DNA of 64,000 nt from a virus (IMGVR_UViG_3300035698_014689:1-64000), one strand, 5' to 3'. Positions 40,409 through 49,627 are shown, counted from the first letter of the stretch. Notes: generated by a model not told the origin, from the sequence alone. Translations and numbers: made by a program.

Positions 40409-43372
40409 TCATCCCGTCAATGTCCTGAATGCTTTCAATACCGTATCCGTACTTAGTTTCTCCATGCACTCTACTTTACAGTCGCTCTTAACCAAGTCCT
40501 TTTTGACTGATCCCCAGCAGTGGCAATCGTGCTCTGACTCAACGTTCACCAGCGTGTCATAAGAGGACAACCACGCCTTACTGCTTCCCCCGAATAGTGC
40601 CACTGTGGGCTTATCCAAAGCGAAAGCCAGATGAATCGCTAAAGTGTCAACGCTAACAACATACTGCATAGACTCGATATTTTCAACCAATTCTTTGAAG
40701 TTTTTTGATCTTTTATCCTTCAGACCCCGTATCAAAGGCGTTTTGGCTAATCCTAATTGATGACAGGTGAACCCGTCCGCTTTCAGTCTCCTCGCTAATT
40801 CCAGCCATTTGGACTTGGGCCACTCTTTTATTCGTCGATCAGCATCTTGGTTCATTTGCATGAAGAAGCCAACGCTTTTCTCCAAAGGCGTGGCGGAAAT
40901 ACGTTTTGGCAGATCAGAGATTGAACCACCCATTCCATTGACTATATGAACCTTCTGCTCCCAGCAACCGTTGTAATCCACTGGAATCTCCAAAGAGTCC
41001 TGAAGCGGATCAACGGACACCGATACATTATCCAAGAACATCTTGACGATCTCAAAACAGCCTTCACGTGTTTGATAATTTATCTTGGCTAAAGGGAAAA
41101 ATTCCTGTGTCTTTTTAACGAGGGCGAAGGACATATAAATATCTCCAGCTCCATACTCACGATGGAAGTTCACCCGCCCTTTTCGATAAGCCTCGGGATA
41201 AGAATCACCAAGTGTTTTCCGTATCAATTGGCGATACTTCGGAATGACAGAATCAATCGTACATTCCGCCATAACTTTTCTTTGCAGTTTGATGCCGTCA
41301 GTCTTCCTTATACGTGTGATTTCACTCCGTAAGGAGTCCAAGACAGGCATCCCAGCTTGCGACTCCACAAACCTCATTTCCTTCTCGAAAAAGATGGGAA
41401 GCGCACCAACTTTTGTGGCGATGACAGGAACGCCAAAATATCCAGCCTCAAGACAGACCATAGGAAAGCCCTCTTCCCTTGACAAAACAACGAGTGCGTC
41501 AATGCTTTTAAAGAACGTTCCAATATTGCGGCTTCTCGGCAGAAATTTAACTCTATCCGCATAACCTCCATCCTTGGCTATATTCTCAAGTAAAGTCAGG
41601 GAAATTTCATCGGTCTCCATTCCCTGCACGACAAGATTGCAATCAAGTGCACTCATGTTCTCTACAAGCCAACGGACGTTTTTATTGTAATCAAATCGTC
41701 CTAAGAAGCCTATCGTCGTGCCTTTCTCAAACATCTTTTTACTCTCGCCTGAAAAGGCCGTTACTGGCAGAGGATTCGGAATAAAGATAGACTCGGGAAT
41801 CTTCTCACTTATAACAGGGGACACACAGGTCGTGGAGTCGATAACGTCTCTCCACTTCTCAGTGAATTTCACGCCCTCCTCGTCATAGTGAGTATGAACT
41901 ACCCTGATTGATAAGGGTCTGAGATTTCTCATTGTCTTCAATGAGATGGGAATCGCTTCATTCATACCATACCACAGAACAGCATCCTGCTTCTCGAACT
42001 CATCAGTTGCCAGTTCAGAGCCACCTTTGAAGATAACGTTGTCAAAACGACTCAGGAGCTCCTCCTTGATTGACATCTGTTTTCTTGGTTCGATCGAATC
42101 AAAGGCGATCACGGTAACATCAAAGAACTTCTTCAGGCCCTCGGCGATCGTCATCATGCAGGTCTCCCCTCCACCTAGAACCATATGAGGGAAAACGACA
42201 GCTATCTTCTGAACCCGCTTAATAAAATTCAAATCTCTTTGGCGACTACTCTTCAAAGGCTGGCCCTTACGATCTTGGAACCACTGAGACTCGTGCTCAA
42301 TAGGCCCGACCGTTCCCTTAATGGCTTGAACCACATCCTGAGGACTTATCGACAGCATACAGGAGTAACCGTTATTGCAATCGGAAGGCCTCCTCCTTCG
42401 ACAACCCACACAATCAAAGCTGGACTTCAGCGGATGAACAGTAGCGTACCTTCCAGCAACAGCATGAGGACTTGAAGGGCCAAACAAAGCAATCGTCTCC
42501 AGTCCGATCATTCCAGCAAGATGCAGAAAACAGCTATCAACGCAGACGAAATAATTGCAGACAAACATTAAACGAACCTGCTCAAGAACGCTGAAACCAG
42601 TGCAGTCCACAACACCCTCTAATCCGAGACTATCCTGACCGAAAACAAGCACTTCGAAATCACTCCTCTTAACAATCTCTATGAACGCCCTCCAATTTTC
42701 CGCTGACCAGTCTCTGTGCAAAGCGGAGGATTTCGGATGTATTCCAATCACTTTTCTCTTTCCAAAATTGTGAGCTATCTCCAGCGTCTTGTCCAATGTT
42801 CTAGGCATGTTTATAGGAACCTTGGCGACTGGACAGTTATCAAGCCCTACCATCTGATACGCTCGTTCGTAATAATCGTGACCTGTGATTGTTTTATCCG
42901 TCTCAATCATAAAATCGGACAAGTCCAAAATCATATCAAACTGATCTTGGAAACGCACGTCGTTAGTTCGCTGTATGTCAACGAATTCATCGACAAAGGG
43001 GAATAATGGGGTGAAGGGTATAAAACTCTCACAAACGGCTAATACGACTCTGCATTCGACCTTTTTCAGGTATCGTACAACAGAGGTCACAATCAGAGTG
43101 TCTCCAATCCCACCAGCATTCTTAACGAGGATCGTCATCTTATGCCAATTTTTTGGTAAGGTTCTAAACACGTCCATAGGAGGCTTCGAGAATCCCTCAA
43201 GAAGTGTTTCCCCTTCAGAGGCTGGCTCGATAACTTCAATGAATTTACCTGTGAGTAAAAGCTTTCTTCCCTCGGGGGAACTGACCTCAGTGGGCTCCGC
43301 ATCGTCCAAACTGAGAACCTGCTTGGTGAAAGGCGTAGTATATCCTGATGCTCCAACTAGACGAATTAACAT
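40409..43372 (-). CDS. three-domain glycosyltransferase (GT9-GT4-GT9)
   Basis: 987 residues. After a small N-terminal domain, residues about 79-360 are heptosyltransferase-like GT9 (ILVKNAGGIGDTLIVTSVVR, HPKSSALHRDW, FVCVDSCFLHLAGMIGLETIALFGP). About 390-715 are GT4 (FPHMVLGGGETCMMTIAEGL, FLGRFDYNKNVRW, REEGFPMVCLEAGYFGVPVI). About 730-985 are a second GT9-like domain (GAGDIYMSFALVKK, VSVDTLAIHLAFALDKPTVALFGG). It sits between the capsid and connector genes with its own promoter. Confidence 0.9.
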   Translation of the reverse strand: MLIRLVGASGYTTPFTKQVLSLDDAEPTEVSSPEGRKLLLTGKFIEVIEPASEGETLLEGFSKPPMDVFRTLPKNWHKMTILVKNAGGIGDTLIVTSVVRYLKKVECRVVLAVCESFIPFTPLFPFVDEFVDIQRTNDVRFQDQFDMILDLSDFMIETDKTITGHDYYERAYQMVGLDNCPVAKVPINMPRTLDKTLEIAHNFGKRKVIGIHPKSSALHRDWSAENWRAFIEIVKRSDFEVLVFGQDSLGLEGVVDCTGFSVLEQVRLMFVCNYFVCVDSCFLHLAGMIGLETIALFGPSSPHAVAGRYATVHPLKSSFDCVGCRRRRPSDCNNGYSCMLSISPQDVVQAIKGTVGPIEHESQWFQDRKGQPLKSSRQRDLNFIKRVQKIAVVFPHMVLGGGETCMMTIAEGLKKFFDVTVIAFDSIEPRKQMSIKEELLSRFDNVIFKGGSELATDEFEKQDAVLWYGMNEAIPISLKTMRNLRPLSIRVVHTHYDEEGVKFTEKWRDVIDSTTCVSPVISEKIPESIFIPNPLPVTAFSGESKKMFEKGTTIGFLGRFDYNKNVRWLVENMSALDCNLVVQGMETDEISLTLLENIAKDGGYADRVKFLPRSRNIGTFFKSIDALVVLSREEGFPMVCLEAGYFGVPVIATKVGALPIFFEKEMRFVESQAGMPVLDSLRSEITRIRKTDGIKLQRKVMAECTIDSVIPKYRQLIRKTLGDSYPEAYRKGRVNFHREYGAGDIYMSFALVKKTQEFFPLAKINYQTREGCFEIVKMFLDNVSVSVDPLQDSLEIPVDYNGCWEQKVHIVNGMGGSISDLPKRISATPLEKSVGFFMQMNQDADRRIKEWPKSKWLELARRLKADGFTCHQLGLAKTPLIRGLKDKRSKNFKELVENIESMQYVVSVDTLAIHLAFALDKPTVALFGGSSKAWLSSYDTLVNVESEHDCHCWGSVKKDLVKSDCKVECMEKLSTDTVLKAFRTLTG

Positions 43373-43413
43373 TTCAGTCTCCTATTTCATTATCCGTTAC
43401 TTACCATTCATTA

Positions 43414-43441
43414 AGAATAACACACAACTTTTAAAATACAA
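43414..43441 (-). promoter_or_regulatory. sigma70-like promoter, TTGTAT-N16-TATTCT
   Basis: Minus strand TTGTAT (43436-43441), 16 bp, TATTCT (43414-43419). It begins where the terminator after the capsid gene ends and would restart transcription for the glycosyltransferase and tail genes. Confidence 0.6.
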
Positions 43442-43476
43442 ATAAAAAAGCCCCTCTTTCCGAAGAAAGAAGGGCT
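43441..43476 (-). terminator. strong intrinsic terminator after the capsid gene
   Basis: On the minus strand AGCCCTTCTTTC, a TTCG tetraloop, GAAAGAGGGGCT and then TTTTTTATT: a 12-bp stem with one U-G pair and a T-run, 25 nt after the capsid stop. It should insulate the highly expressed capsid transcript from the glycosyltransferase gene. Confidence 0.92.
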
Positions 43477-43500
43477 GAACCAAGGTAGAGAGATTCACAC

Positions 43501-44496
43501 TTATCCAGCGTAGTCCGTTCCAGACTCGGAAACGTTATGCGCTATTACACACATATCTCTGTTCTCGACTTGGAAGTCCGCACGGAAGTGGATTGTAACT
43601 TCCCACATATCTTTACGAGGCTGACGATCCCACTCAATCGTGATGTCACGCTGAATGAAATAAATCAGGTTCTGCAAAGGTGTCAGGATTATCTTCGTTC
43701 CATCGGAGACAGATGTTCCGATCGAAAGGTCTTCAGGCATCAACGGAACGTCCACCATCGGAATTCCAAGAGGACTCCGATTAACGTTACCCTGAGTAGC
43801 TGTATCACCAGCTCCAGTCTCAACTTCCGATATGTCCCACATCCACTTGTCATACACTGACGTAGGAGTCAGGAAACGATAAGCGGGCTTCGCAACACGA
43901 TAGCGTGATGGAATCTTGCGCTTCATGTCATAGAAGAGCTTCTTGGAGGAAGCTTTCCCACCAGCATTGATCTGCTGTGCGGCAGGCGTATTGTCGGTCA
44001 GTATCTTGACGATACCATCATTCGGGCCGAGAAGGTTATTCTCTTTCGATTGCAGATCACCAGTGGTGAGAGACTCATCACCTTCGATAAACGCCATCTC
44101 ACTGTCGATGGAGATACGCTTCGAGAACATTGTCAGGAGCGTGTCACGAATGCTACGCCCTTCCAAGTTGTCCTCAGTGAAGTCGGTGGTCAAATCAAAC
44201 GCAGAACGGTACTTCTCAGTACTGTAATGAATCTTACTCTCAGACGGCACATTCGTCGTGACGGAAGTAGTGGTATCAGCACCCTCTGTCACGATGTTAC
44301 CGAGATCAAGTTTATTTATGTCACCTTTCTGATGATTGATTCTGCGAGTACGAACCTTTTTGATAAGGGTCGAAGTATCGATAACGAGATCGATGAAACG
44401 GTTCGCTTGCTGGGTATTCAGAACGGAGTTGGGAAGGTTTGCTTCGTCAATCTCGCTCTTCGTCATCAACTTGTTCACATCTAGTTTGTCGCTCAT
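43501..44496 (-). CDS. major capsid protein
   Basis: 331 residues: an N-terminal arm (MSDKLDVNKLMTKSEIDEAN), an RFIDLVIDTSTLIKKVRTRR segment, and a C-terminal LQNLIYFIQRDITIEWDRQP / DMWEVTIHFRADFQVENRDM pair typical of HK97-fold major capsid proteins. It follows a protease-scaffold gene and is followed by a strong terminator. No N-terminal delta domain is evident, agreeing with a separate scaffold. Confidence 0.85.
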   Translation of the reverse strand: MSDKLDVNKLMTKSEIDEANLPNSVLNTQQANRFIDLVIDTSTLIKKVRTRRINHQKGDINKLDLGNIVTEGADTTTSVTTNVPSESKIHYSTEKYRSAFDLTTDFTEDNLEGRSIRDTLLTMFSKRISIDSEMAFIEGDESLTTGDLQSKENNLLGPNDGIVKILTDNTPAAQQINAGGKASSKKLFYDMKRKIPSRYRVAKPAYRFLTPTSVYDKWMWDISEVETGAGDTATQGNVNRSPLGIPMVDVPLMPEDLSIGTSVSDGTKIILTPLQNLIYFIQRDITIEWDRQPRKDMWEVTIHFRADFQVENRDMCVIAHNVSESGTDYAG

Positions 44497-44554
44497 TTTT
44501 CAGTCCTCTTTTTCAAGTTTAAAATCACACATTCATTCGACGATCAGCCCTCTG

Positions 44555-45595
44555 TTAAAAAGGCCACGTATCCGAGAAGACATCATTCTTGGATTTCGAA
44601 ACGACTGGAGGAGTGTTATCCTCTTCCCGTGCGTCATCACCAACAACGGTTTTCTTCATCTCCTGCATCTCCTCAGTCACATCTTGCAGACCTTTAGAGA
44701 GCGTTGTCAACGCACCCAAGAAAGCCCCATGTTCTTGCCCTGCGGGAGTTCCCAGAGATTTCACCAACTCAGTCGCTGGCACATCCTCGGTCACTTCTTT
44801 CTTGGCATCCACTGATTTCGTCTCGGGCTCAGGGATAGGCTCAGTCTTCGTTTCCGTTTTCAATTTCGTATCTGTTTCCTTACTGATGACTTCGGGAGTT
44901 TCCCCAGCTTCCTTCATCGCAGTCGTGTTAGAATCCCTTCCACCAGTATTAGCGGGGAGAGTCTGACCTGACGGAGCAGGAGCTGACGGTTTCTCTTCTA
45001 AAAGGGCATCTTCCTTTTTAAGAGTCAAACTTTCATCCATAAGACCCGCTGAGTTCGCCATTTTAGCAATCTCGGGTTTTATGGCATCAAGTACTTGAGC
45101 GGCGACTGTCTTACCCATTTCAGTAAGAACGGTTTGATGATCAGCGGCTTTGATCTGCGCCTGCTCTGTCGTTAGAATCACACAAAGCTCTTTCACGAGA
45201 TTCTGAAGGTCAGGAACCTCATTTGGTGCATCCCAGACAGCCTCTTCAAAAGCACTGAAAGATTTGAAGATTTCTGCTACACGCGACCACTTGGTGCTAT
45301 TCATTATATCCAACTGCTCAGTCACGCCTTTCGCCACGGGCTCCTTAGCAGGTACGTCATCCGTTTTTTCCGCAGAACCCTCGGCCTCTTTTTTCTCGGA
45401 CTCCTCAATGGGCTCTTTTTTTGGTTTTTCCGCATCCTTCGTTTCAGGAGAGGTTTTCGTCTCTTTTTTAGCCGCTGTTTCCTTGGCGGGAGTTGCCTCA
45501 GTTTCAGTCTCAGCGGATTTCGTTTCAGGAGTCGTTACTGCTTCTTTTACCGTCACAGAAGATTCCTGACCGTCCTTCGTCTTTTTGTTCGCCAT
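44555..45595 (-). CDS. nested scaffold protein from internal start
   Basis: Within the protease-scaffold gene and in the same frame, ATG at 45595 (codon 313, MANKKTKDGQE) has AAAGGAG 7 nt upstream, an ideal ribosome site. The product of 346 residues is just the scaffold region. This is the lambda C/Nu3 logic of making free scaffold from a nested start. Production from this start is inferred. Confidence 0.65.
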   Translation of the reverse strand: MANKKTKDGQESSVTVKEAVTTPETKSAETETEATPAKETAAKKETKTSPETKDAEKPKKEPIEESEKKEAEGSAEKTDDVPAKEPVAKGVTEQLDIMNSTKWSRVAEIFKSFSAFEEAVWDAPNEVPDLQNLVKELCVILTTEQAQIKAADHQTVLTEMGKTVAAQVLDAIKPEIAKMANSAGLMDESLTLKKEDALLEEKPSAPAPSGQTLPANTGGRDSNTTAMKEAGETPEVISKETDTKLKTETKTEPIPEPETKSVDAKKEVTEDVPATELVKSLGTPAGQEHGAFLGALTTLSKGLQDVTEEMQEMKKTVVGDDAREEDNTPPVVSKSKNDVFSDTWPF

Positions 45596-46531
45596 TTCTT
45601 GACTCCTTTGTTCTAACATTTCCAAATCCTGTAAAAACTTAATCCTTTCGGAGAACTCTCCGTGGGATTTCATCATACCATCCGTGATTTCTTTCCCTAC
45701 TATTAACTGTACTCCCGTCGCCATTTGCATGGATAACAGAGGGCACTCCTCATCAAAACACTCTTTCTTCAAATTAGTGTGAACCAATTCCCCGCCAGTT
45801 TTATCGACAGCGACGGACGAAGAAAAAGAATGATCAGCCAGCCATGTCTTCGCAGTTGCCTGCTCAAAAATAGTCGGCGAAAATCTGATCTGATGTATAC
45901 TCAACAAGTCGATTGACGTTTGCTTCTCATATTTCATTAAGTCCGAACCGAACTGAACGCCCTTGGCAATTTCAAAAGTAGAGGCGAAATTGTCAGGAAT
46001 ATGAACTAGGGAACACTCCCACAGGTCAATCGTCTTAGTTACGAATTTTTCCACCCCTCCAATAACAACTTTGGCTATTGAAGCGAGCCCTCTCCATGAG
46101 AACGTATTCAGAGTACCATTCTCAACCTCTTTCCATACCTCGGGAATAGTAACTTGGGCTTTGACCCAAAGGCCCCGACTTCCCACTACAACGTCAGGAC
46201 TTATTTCTTTGGAAAAAGTATCAATCGGAGAGCCGTCTTCTAAAGATATTCCCCACACGTCATCGGAGTCAATATCAACTATCTTTGCGACGGACGCTTG
46301 AGTGACAAGGCCTATGTTCACGTCGTTACCATTTTCATCTATCCACTTCTTGTGATTTCTTTGCAGTTGCGGATTGACCATAAAGCGGTCTAATAGGAAA
46401 GATTCAGGAGCAATTAAGTCCTGAGAACGGTCTGCGTTATTCATAGAAGCAAATCCTTTGACGATGTTGTTTCCTTCATCATCAACGGCTTTTTGCATGA
46501 TCGCATGGAACGTGAACGGTTGTCTAATCAT
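44555..46531 (-). CDS. prohead protease fused to scaffold domain
   Basis: 658 residues. Residues about 1-200 resemble U35/HK97-type prohead protease (IVKGFASMNNADRSQDLI, LQRNHKKWIDENG with a candidate catalytic His, TLNTFSWRGLAS with a candidate Ser, WECSLVHIPDN). Residues about 313-658 are a Lys/Glu/Thr-rich coiled scaffold with acidic repeats (ETKSAETETEATPAKE). A nested start for the scaffold lies at 45595. Promoter TTGTTT-N16-TATAAT is directly upstream. Confidence 0.85.
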   Translation of the reverse strand: MIRQPFTFHAIMQKAVDDEGNNIVKGFASMNNADRSQDLIAPESFLLDRFMVNPQLQRNHKKWIDENGNDVNIGLVTQASVAKIVDIDSDDVWGISLEDGSPIDTFSKEISPDVVVGSRGLWVKAQVTIPEVWKEVENGTLNTFSWRGLASIAKVVIGGVEKFVTKTIDLWECSLVHIPDNFASTFEIAKGVQFGSDLMKYEKQTSIDLLSIHQIRFSPTIFEQATAKTWLADHSFSSSVAVDKTGGELVHTNLKKECFDEECPLLSMQMATGVQLIVGKEITDGMMKSHGEFSERIKFLQDLEMLEQRSQEMANKKTKDGQESSVTVKEAVTTPETKSAETETEATPAKETAAKKETKTSPETKDAEKPKKEPIEESEKKEAEGSAEKTDDVPAKEPVAKGVTEQLDIMNSTKWSRVAEIFKSFSAFEEAVWDAPNEVPDLQNLVKELCVILTTEQAQIKAADHQTVLTEMGKTVAAQVLDAIKPEIAKMANSAGLMDESLTLKKEDALLEEKPSAPAPSGQTLPANTGGRDSNTTAMKEAGETPEVISKETDTKLKTETKTEPIPEPETKSVDAKKEVTEDVPATELVKSLGTPAGQEHGAFLGALTTLSKGLQDVTEEMQEMKKTVVGDDAREEDNTPPVVSKSKNDVFSDTWPF

Positions 46532-46557
46532 AGTCTCCCTCTAATTATAACACTTCA

Positions 46558-46585
46558 ATTATACCACCTCTTTGGAGAAAAACAA
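46558..46585 (-). promoter_or_regulatory. strong promoter, TTGTTT-N16-TATAAT
   Basis: Minus strand TTGTTT (46580-46585), 16 bp, consensus TATAAT (46558-46563). A leader of about 20 nt leads to ATG 46531. It is positioned to drive the protease-scaffold and capsid genes up to the terminator at 43.45 kb. Confidence 0.75.
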
Positions 46586-46658
46586 GTCGCCTCAATAAAA
46601 ATACTGTAATTGCACTTTGAACAAAAACAAGCGGAAAAATGAAAAAACCTTGAAATCA

Positions 46659-46674
46659 GTGCAACCAAGTGCAC
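46659..46674. promoter_or_regulatory. dyad GTGCA-N6-TGCAC (perfect)
   Basis: GTGCA ACCAAG TGCAC lies about 75 bp upstream of the capsid-operon promoter in a 180-bp gap; a half-site (TTGCAC) lies at 46611. The position fits an upstream regulator site. Confidence 0.6.
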
Positions 46675-46715
46675 TTCTGGTATCATGTCTAAAGTCAAAA
46701 CAAAACCAAATTCTT

Positions 46716-46931
46716 TCACCTCTTTCCAAATAATGCGTGTCTTTTAGCGGTGACTTCCATATCAAAATCAATATAAGAAGTCAACGTCCAATAATCAAAA
46801 ATAGCTCGCAATTCACTGACAATCTCTTTTATACTCAATTCATAATAAACACCTCGATACTCAGGAATCATTCTATGAACAAAAAAATCTCTTTCCTCCC
46901 CTTTTTCAGGCTTTCTCCAATCATTTAACAT
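46716..46931 (-). CDS. hypothetical protein, 71 aa
   Basis: ATG at 46931 overlaps the end of the minor head gene, whose last codons supply AAGGAGG. The product (MLNDWRKPEKGEERDFFVHR, then LSIKEIVSELRAIFDYWTLT) is mixed charged and probably helical. It is the last gene of the terminase-portal operon. Unknown. Confidence 0.6.
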   Translation of the reverse strand: MLNDWRKPEKGEERDFFVHRMIPEYRGVYYELSIKEIVSELRAIFDYWTLTSYIDFDMEVTAKRHALFGKR

Positions 46932-49626
46932 ATAAAACCTCCTTAACTACCCATTCTTTCTCTGGAAATGGGGTTGGAAATACTCGATGGCTAATCAAAA
47001 CATCATCTAGTTTGACCTCTACATTATATTTAAAAATCTTCTCCCCTTTCTGAGCTACTTTAGCCGCTTGAGTAGAACCACCACTAAATTCAGAGACTCC
47101 TATTCCTCCTACCTTCTTAACTACTAAACCTAAATGGCCCTCCGTATCTGCTCTACCAAGTATTCCAATATCTCCATACATCTGTGAAAATACTTTCTGC
47201 GATGTATCCTGCATCAACGATGCCGCTAATCTGAATTTCTCACCATGCGCACCATCAAGTGCCGCTTCAAAAATCTTCAAAGAACTATGACTGGCATCAT
47301 CACCAAAATAATTCTGCAAATTAAAACTCTTAGCATAATTCGTCGGATGAACCTTATACGCCAATCCTTCAGGAACCCACGAAGCTGTTACATTATAATC
47401 ATTCCCATATACAGTCCACTCCCCTTTAAAACCTTCAATATAATCGTCCCATCCTTTCTGTTTCGCATAAGTAGACGCTTCAGCTCTTGTTGCAAAGGAT
47501 TTCGATTGCAAATGAGGATATGAAACATTCTCCGCACGTACCATTTTATCTATATCAGCAGTCCCATTAAGCAAATCGAATTCAGTGCCTACACCCAATT
47601 TTGATGCCTCTTCTCTCATCCCTGTTCTAAGGGCCTGAGCCGCACTATAAGATTGCTCCTCTGTTTCAGCCAAAGCCGTCTTATCAATCAATCCATCCAA
47701 TGGCGAAACCACAGGAATCATAATTCCACCTGCTGGCCCACCAGTCCACGGCTGTAAAACAAGAGCCGGATCACTTAAATCAGGCTCTTCCACACATCTG
47801 CAATTATGACTTATTACACCATTAGCAATATAACTAAAATTATCTTCAACATGAAAGTTATAGAGGGACTGAACCCTAGATGTTTTCTTATATTCAATAC
47901 TTTTAATAGGAACCTCAATAAACTCATAAGCTCCTTCATGGTTCAAAGATAATAAAGACTGCTCATCTGATTCAATAAATTCATTTTTCCTCCCATATAA
48001 CCTATGTACAATCACATGGTCGGGGAATGCACTTAAAATCTCCACATCTCTTTTATGTTGCTTCTCTTTATCCTGATGCCAATACCATCCATCTATCTCT
48101 ATAAACCTCTTTTCGGATGGAACATAAAAATCTACAAATCTATTCCCTACAGAAAACTGTTCCTGAAAAACAACACCGCTCTTAACCAAGGAGTCACGAA
48201 ACAAAACCTCAATTTTCGTGGGGCCTTTCTTATTCCAACATGCGGGCTTACCTATTTTCCATAAATCAGAGGCTTTCATATAACCCCCTTCTCCATACTT
48301 CTCAACCAAACATTTGCGAGCACGTAAAGTTATACCATCAGCGTCTCTTACTCCTGAAGCATATTCACTCTTTAATTGCTCAGTCGTTTTCTTAGATGTA
48401 TTCTTTCGATGCTCAGGGTCCTTCCATTGATTAGAAGATGAGACATGACTTGAACAACTACGAGAACAATACTTGCGATAGTAGGGCATTTTCTTTCCAC
48501 ATAAAGGGCATCTACTTGCTCTCACATAAAGGACATCCTCAAGAGTCAGATTCTCAGCATTAACCCATCCCCCAGAAGTCAAGAATGGATGCTCCTCAGT
48601 AACAACTAAACTATTAGAAGCATACTTATTCTTCTCTCCAAATTTAATCCTCACAATTGGACGACCACTAGGAATCTTATACTTTCCTAAATAAGTCTCA
48701 AGAACCCTCTTATATTCTCCTGAATGAGTTAATACCAAATTTCCTACTTGAATATCCTTAATCTGCTTCTTCCCTTCTGAAGTCCAAATACCTACCTGAG
48801 GGTCAATGAAGCAATTTATTGCATCCGGTCCGTCTCCTACGTGCATCGCACCACTAGGATAAGATTCGGCAATTGGAATAAAACCCACGCTCTCATTGGC
48901 CTCGTGAGCGGGTCTGACACGCAAATCTCCCACAGTGAACCAACGTTTTCTCTCCACTCCAGAACGTTTGAACATCTCATAACGAGCCGTTCCAATAGCT
49001 GTCTGCACCTCTGTCTGCACAATCTTATACGCCCTTGCTGGATCAATACCCATCACCTCGATGACTTTCATCGTATCATAAACAGTATCACCGTTCTTAA
49101 AAATACCAGTGGCAATCTTCGCCTGAGCATTGTGAACCATTGTGTCAGTTGTGATCTTTGCCATCTCCAAAGCTCGTTGATCTAATTGCAGAATCAGCTC
49201 CTCGTCGGTCAGATCGAAAACGTAGGTGACTGGATCAGCCTTGCGTAGAACCCTCAAAGACTCAAAGGAGGAATCAATGCCAAATTCGAAGGCTTCCTCG
49301 TTCATTTCTCTCAAGAACTCTTTTACAGGCGTTGTGTCGGGATAATCAAAGGTCTTAAAGATGTCCTCGGCAAATTTCAGCCCTGCCTGCCTACGACTGG
49401 TTGGATTACGTATAACAGTGGACTCTTTATACGCCTCAAAGAACGCACGCTGTATTTTCAGCTGAAGTAATTGATCTGTGATAGGTTTCCACCACGAGGC
49501 GTATGTCTTCATAGTGGGAGGAATATAAGACCGTTCAAGCGTCATCCTCTCACCGCCAGTAGCAACCTTACTCAGCAAATAAAAATGAATCTGCCGACGT
49601 ATCTCATATTTCTCGGTACTATTCAT
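46921..49626 (-). CDS. minor head protein (Mu gpF/SPP1 gp7-like) interrupted by an intein
   Basis: 901 residues. The N-extein (1-271) has the head-morphogenesis fold ending in RVRPAHEANESVGFIPIAE and GDGPDAIN. After the intein (272-608) the C-extein resumes CRCVEEPDLSDP, restoring the family's conserved INCRC motif. The last 100 residues (YNVEVKLDDVLISHRVFPTP FPEKEW) faintly recall ADP-ribosyltransferase domains sometimes fused to this family. The spliced protein would be 564 residues. It starts 1 nt after the portal stop. Confidence 0.85.
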   Translation of the reverse strand: MNSTEKYEIRRQIHFYLLSKVATGGERMTLERSYIPPTMKTYASWWKPITDQLLQLKIQRAFFEAYKESTVIRNPTSRRQAGLKFAEDIFKTFDYPDTTPVKEFLREMNEEAFEFGIDSSFESLRVLRKADPVTYVFDLTDEELILQLDQRALEMAKITTDTMVHNAQAKIATGIFKNGDTVYDTMKVIEVMGIDPARAYKIVQTEVQTAIGTARYEMFKRSGVERKRWFTVGDLRVRPAHEANESVGFIPIAESYPSGAMHVGDGPDAINCFIDPQVGIWTSEGKKQIKDIQVGNLVLTHSGEYKRVLETYLGKYKIPSGRPIVRIKFGEKNKYASNSLVVTEEHPFLTSGGWVNAENLTLEDVLYVRASRCPLCGKKMPYYRKYCSRSCSSHVSSSNQWKDPEHRKNTSKKTTEQLKSEYASGVRDADGITLRARKCLVEKYGEGGYMKASDLWKIGKPACWNKKGPTKIEVLFRDSLVKSGVVFQEQFSVGNRFVDFYVPSEKRFIEIDGWYWHQDKEKQHKRDVEILSAFPDHVIVHRLYGRKNEFIESDEQSLLSLNHEGAYEFIEVPIKSIEYKKTSRVQSLYNFHVEDNFSYIANGVISHNCRCVEEPDLSDPALVLQPWTGGPAGGIMIPVVSPLDGLIDKTALAETEEQSYSAAQALRTGMREEASKLGVGTEFDLLNGTADIDKMVRAENVSYPHLQSKSFATRAEASTYAKQKGWDDYIEGFKGEWTVYGNDYNVTASWVPEGLAYKVHPTNYAKSFNLQNYFGDDASHSSLKIFEAALDGAHGEKFRLAASLMQDTSQKVFSQMYGDIGILGRADTEGHLGLVVKKVGGIGVSEFSGGSTQAAKVAQKGEKIFKYNVEVKLDDVLISHRVFPTPFPEKEWVVKEVLYVK
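47803..48813 (-). other. intein with VSR-like nuclease in the minor head gene
   Basis: 337 residues from Cys1 (CFIDPQVGIWTSEG) to the C-terminal HN, with Cys as the +1 residue. Block B is visible as VTEEHPFLTSGG and the C-terminal block as YNFHVEDNFSYIANGVISHN. The nuclease part has a zinc-like CPLCGKK...CSRSC pair followed by IEVLFRDSL, FVDFYVPSEKRFIEIDG and HRLYGRKNEF, a VSR/EDxHD-type core rather than LAGLIDADG. Confidence 0.9.
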
Positions 49627-49627
49627 T

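Noticed and set aside
44336-44815. 159-codon plus-strand ORF spanning the capsid/scaffold boundary
   Set aside because: Runs across a gene boundary on the opposite strand, lacks a ribosome site, and the minus-strand genes are certain.
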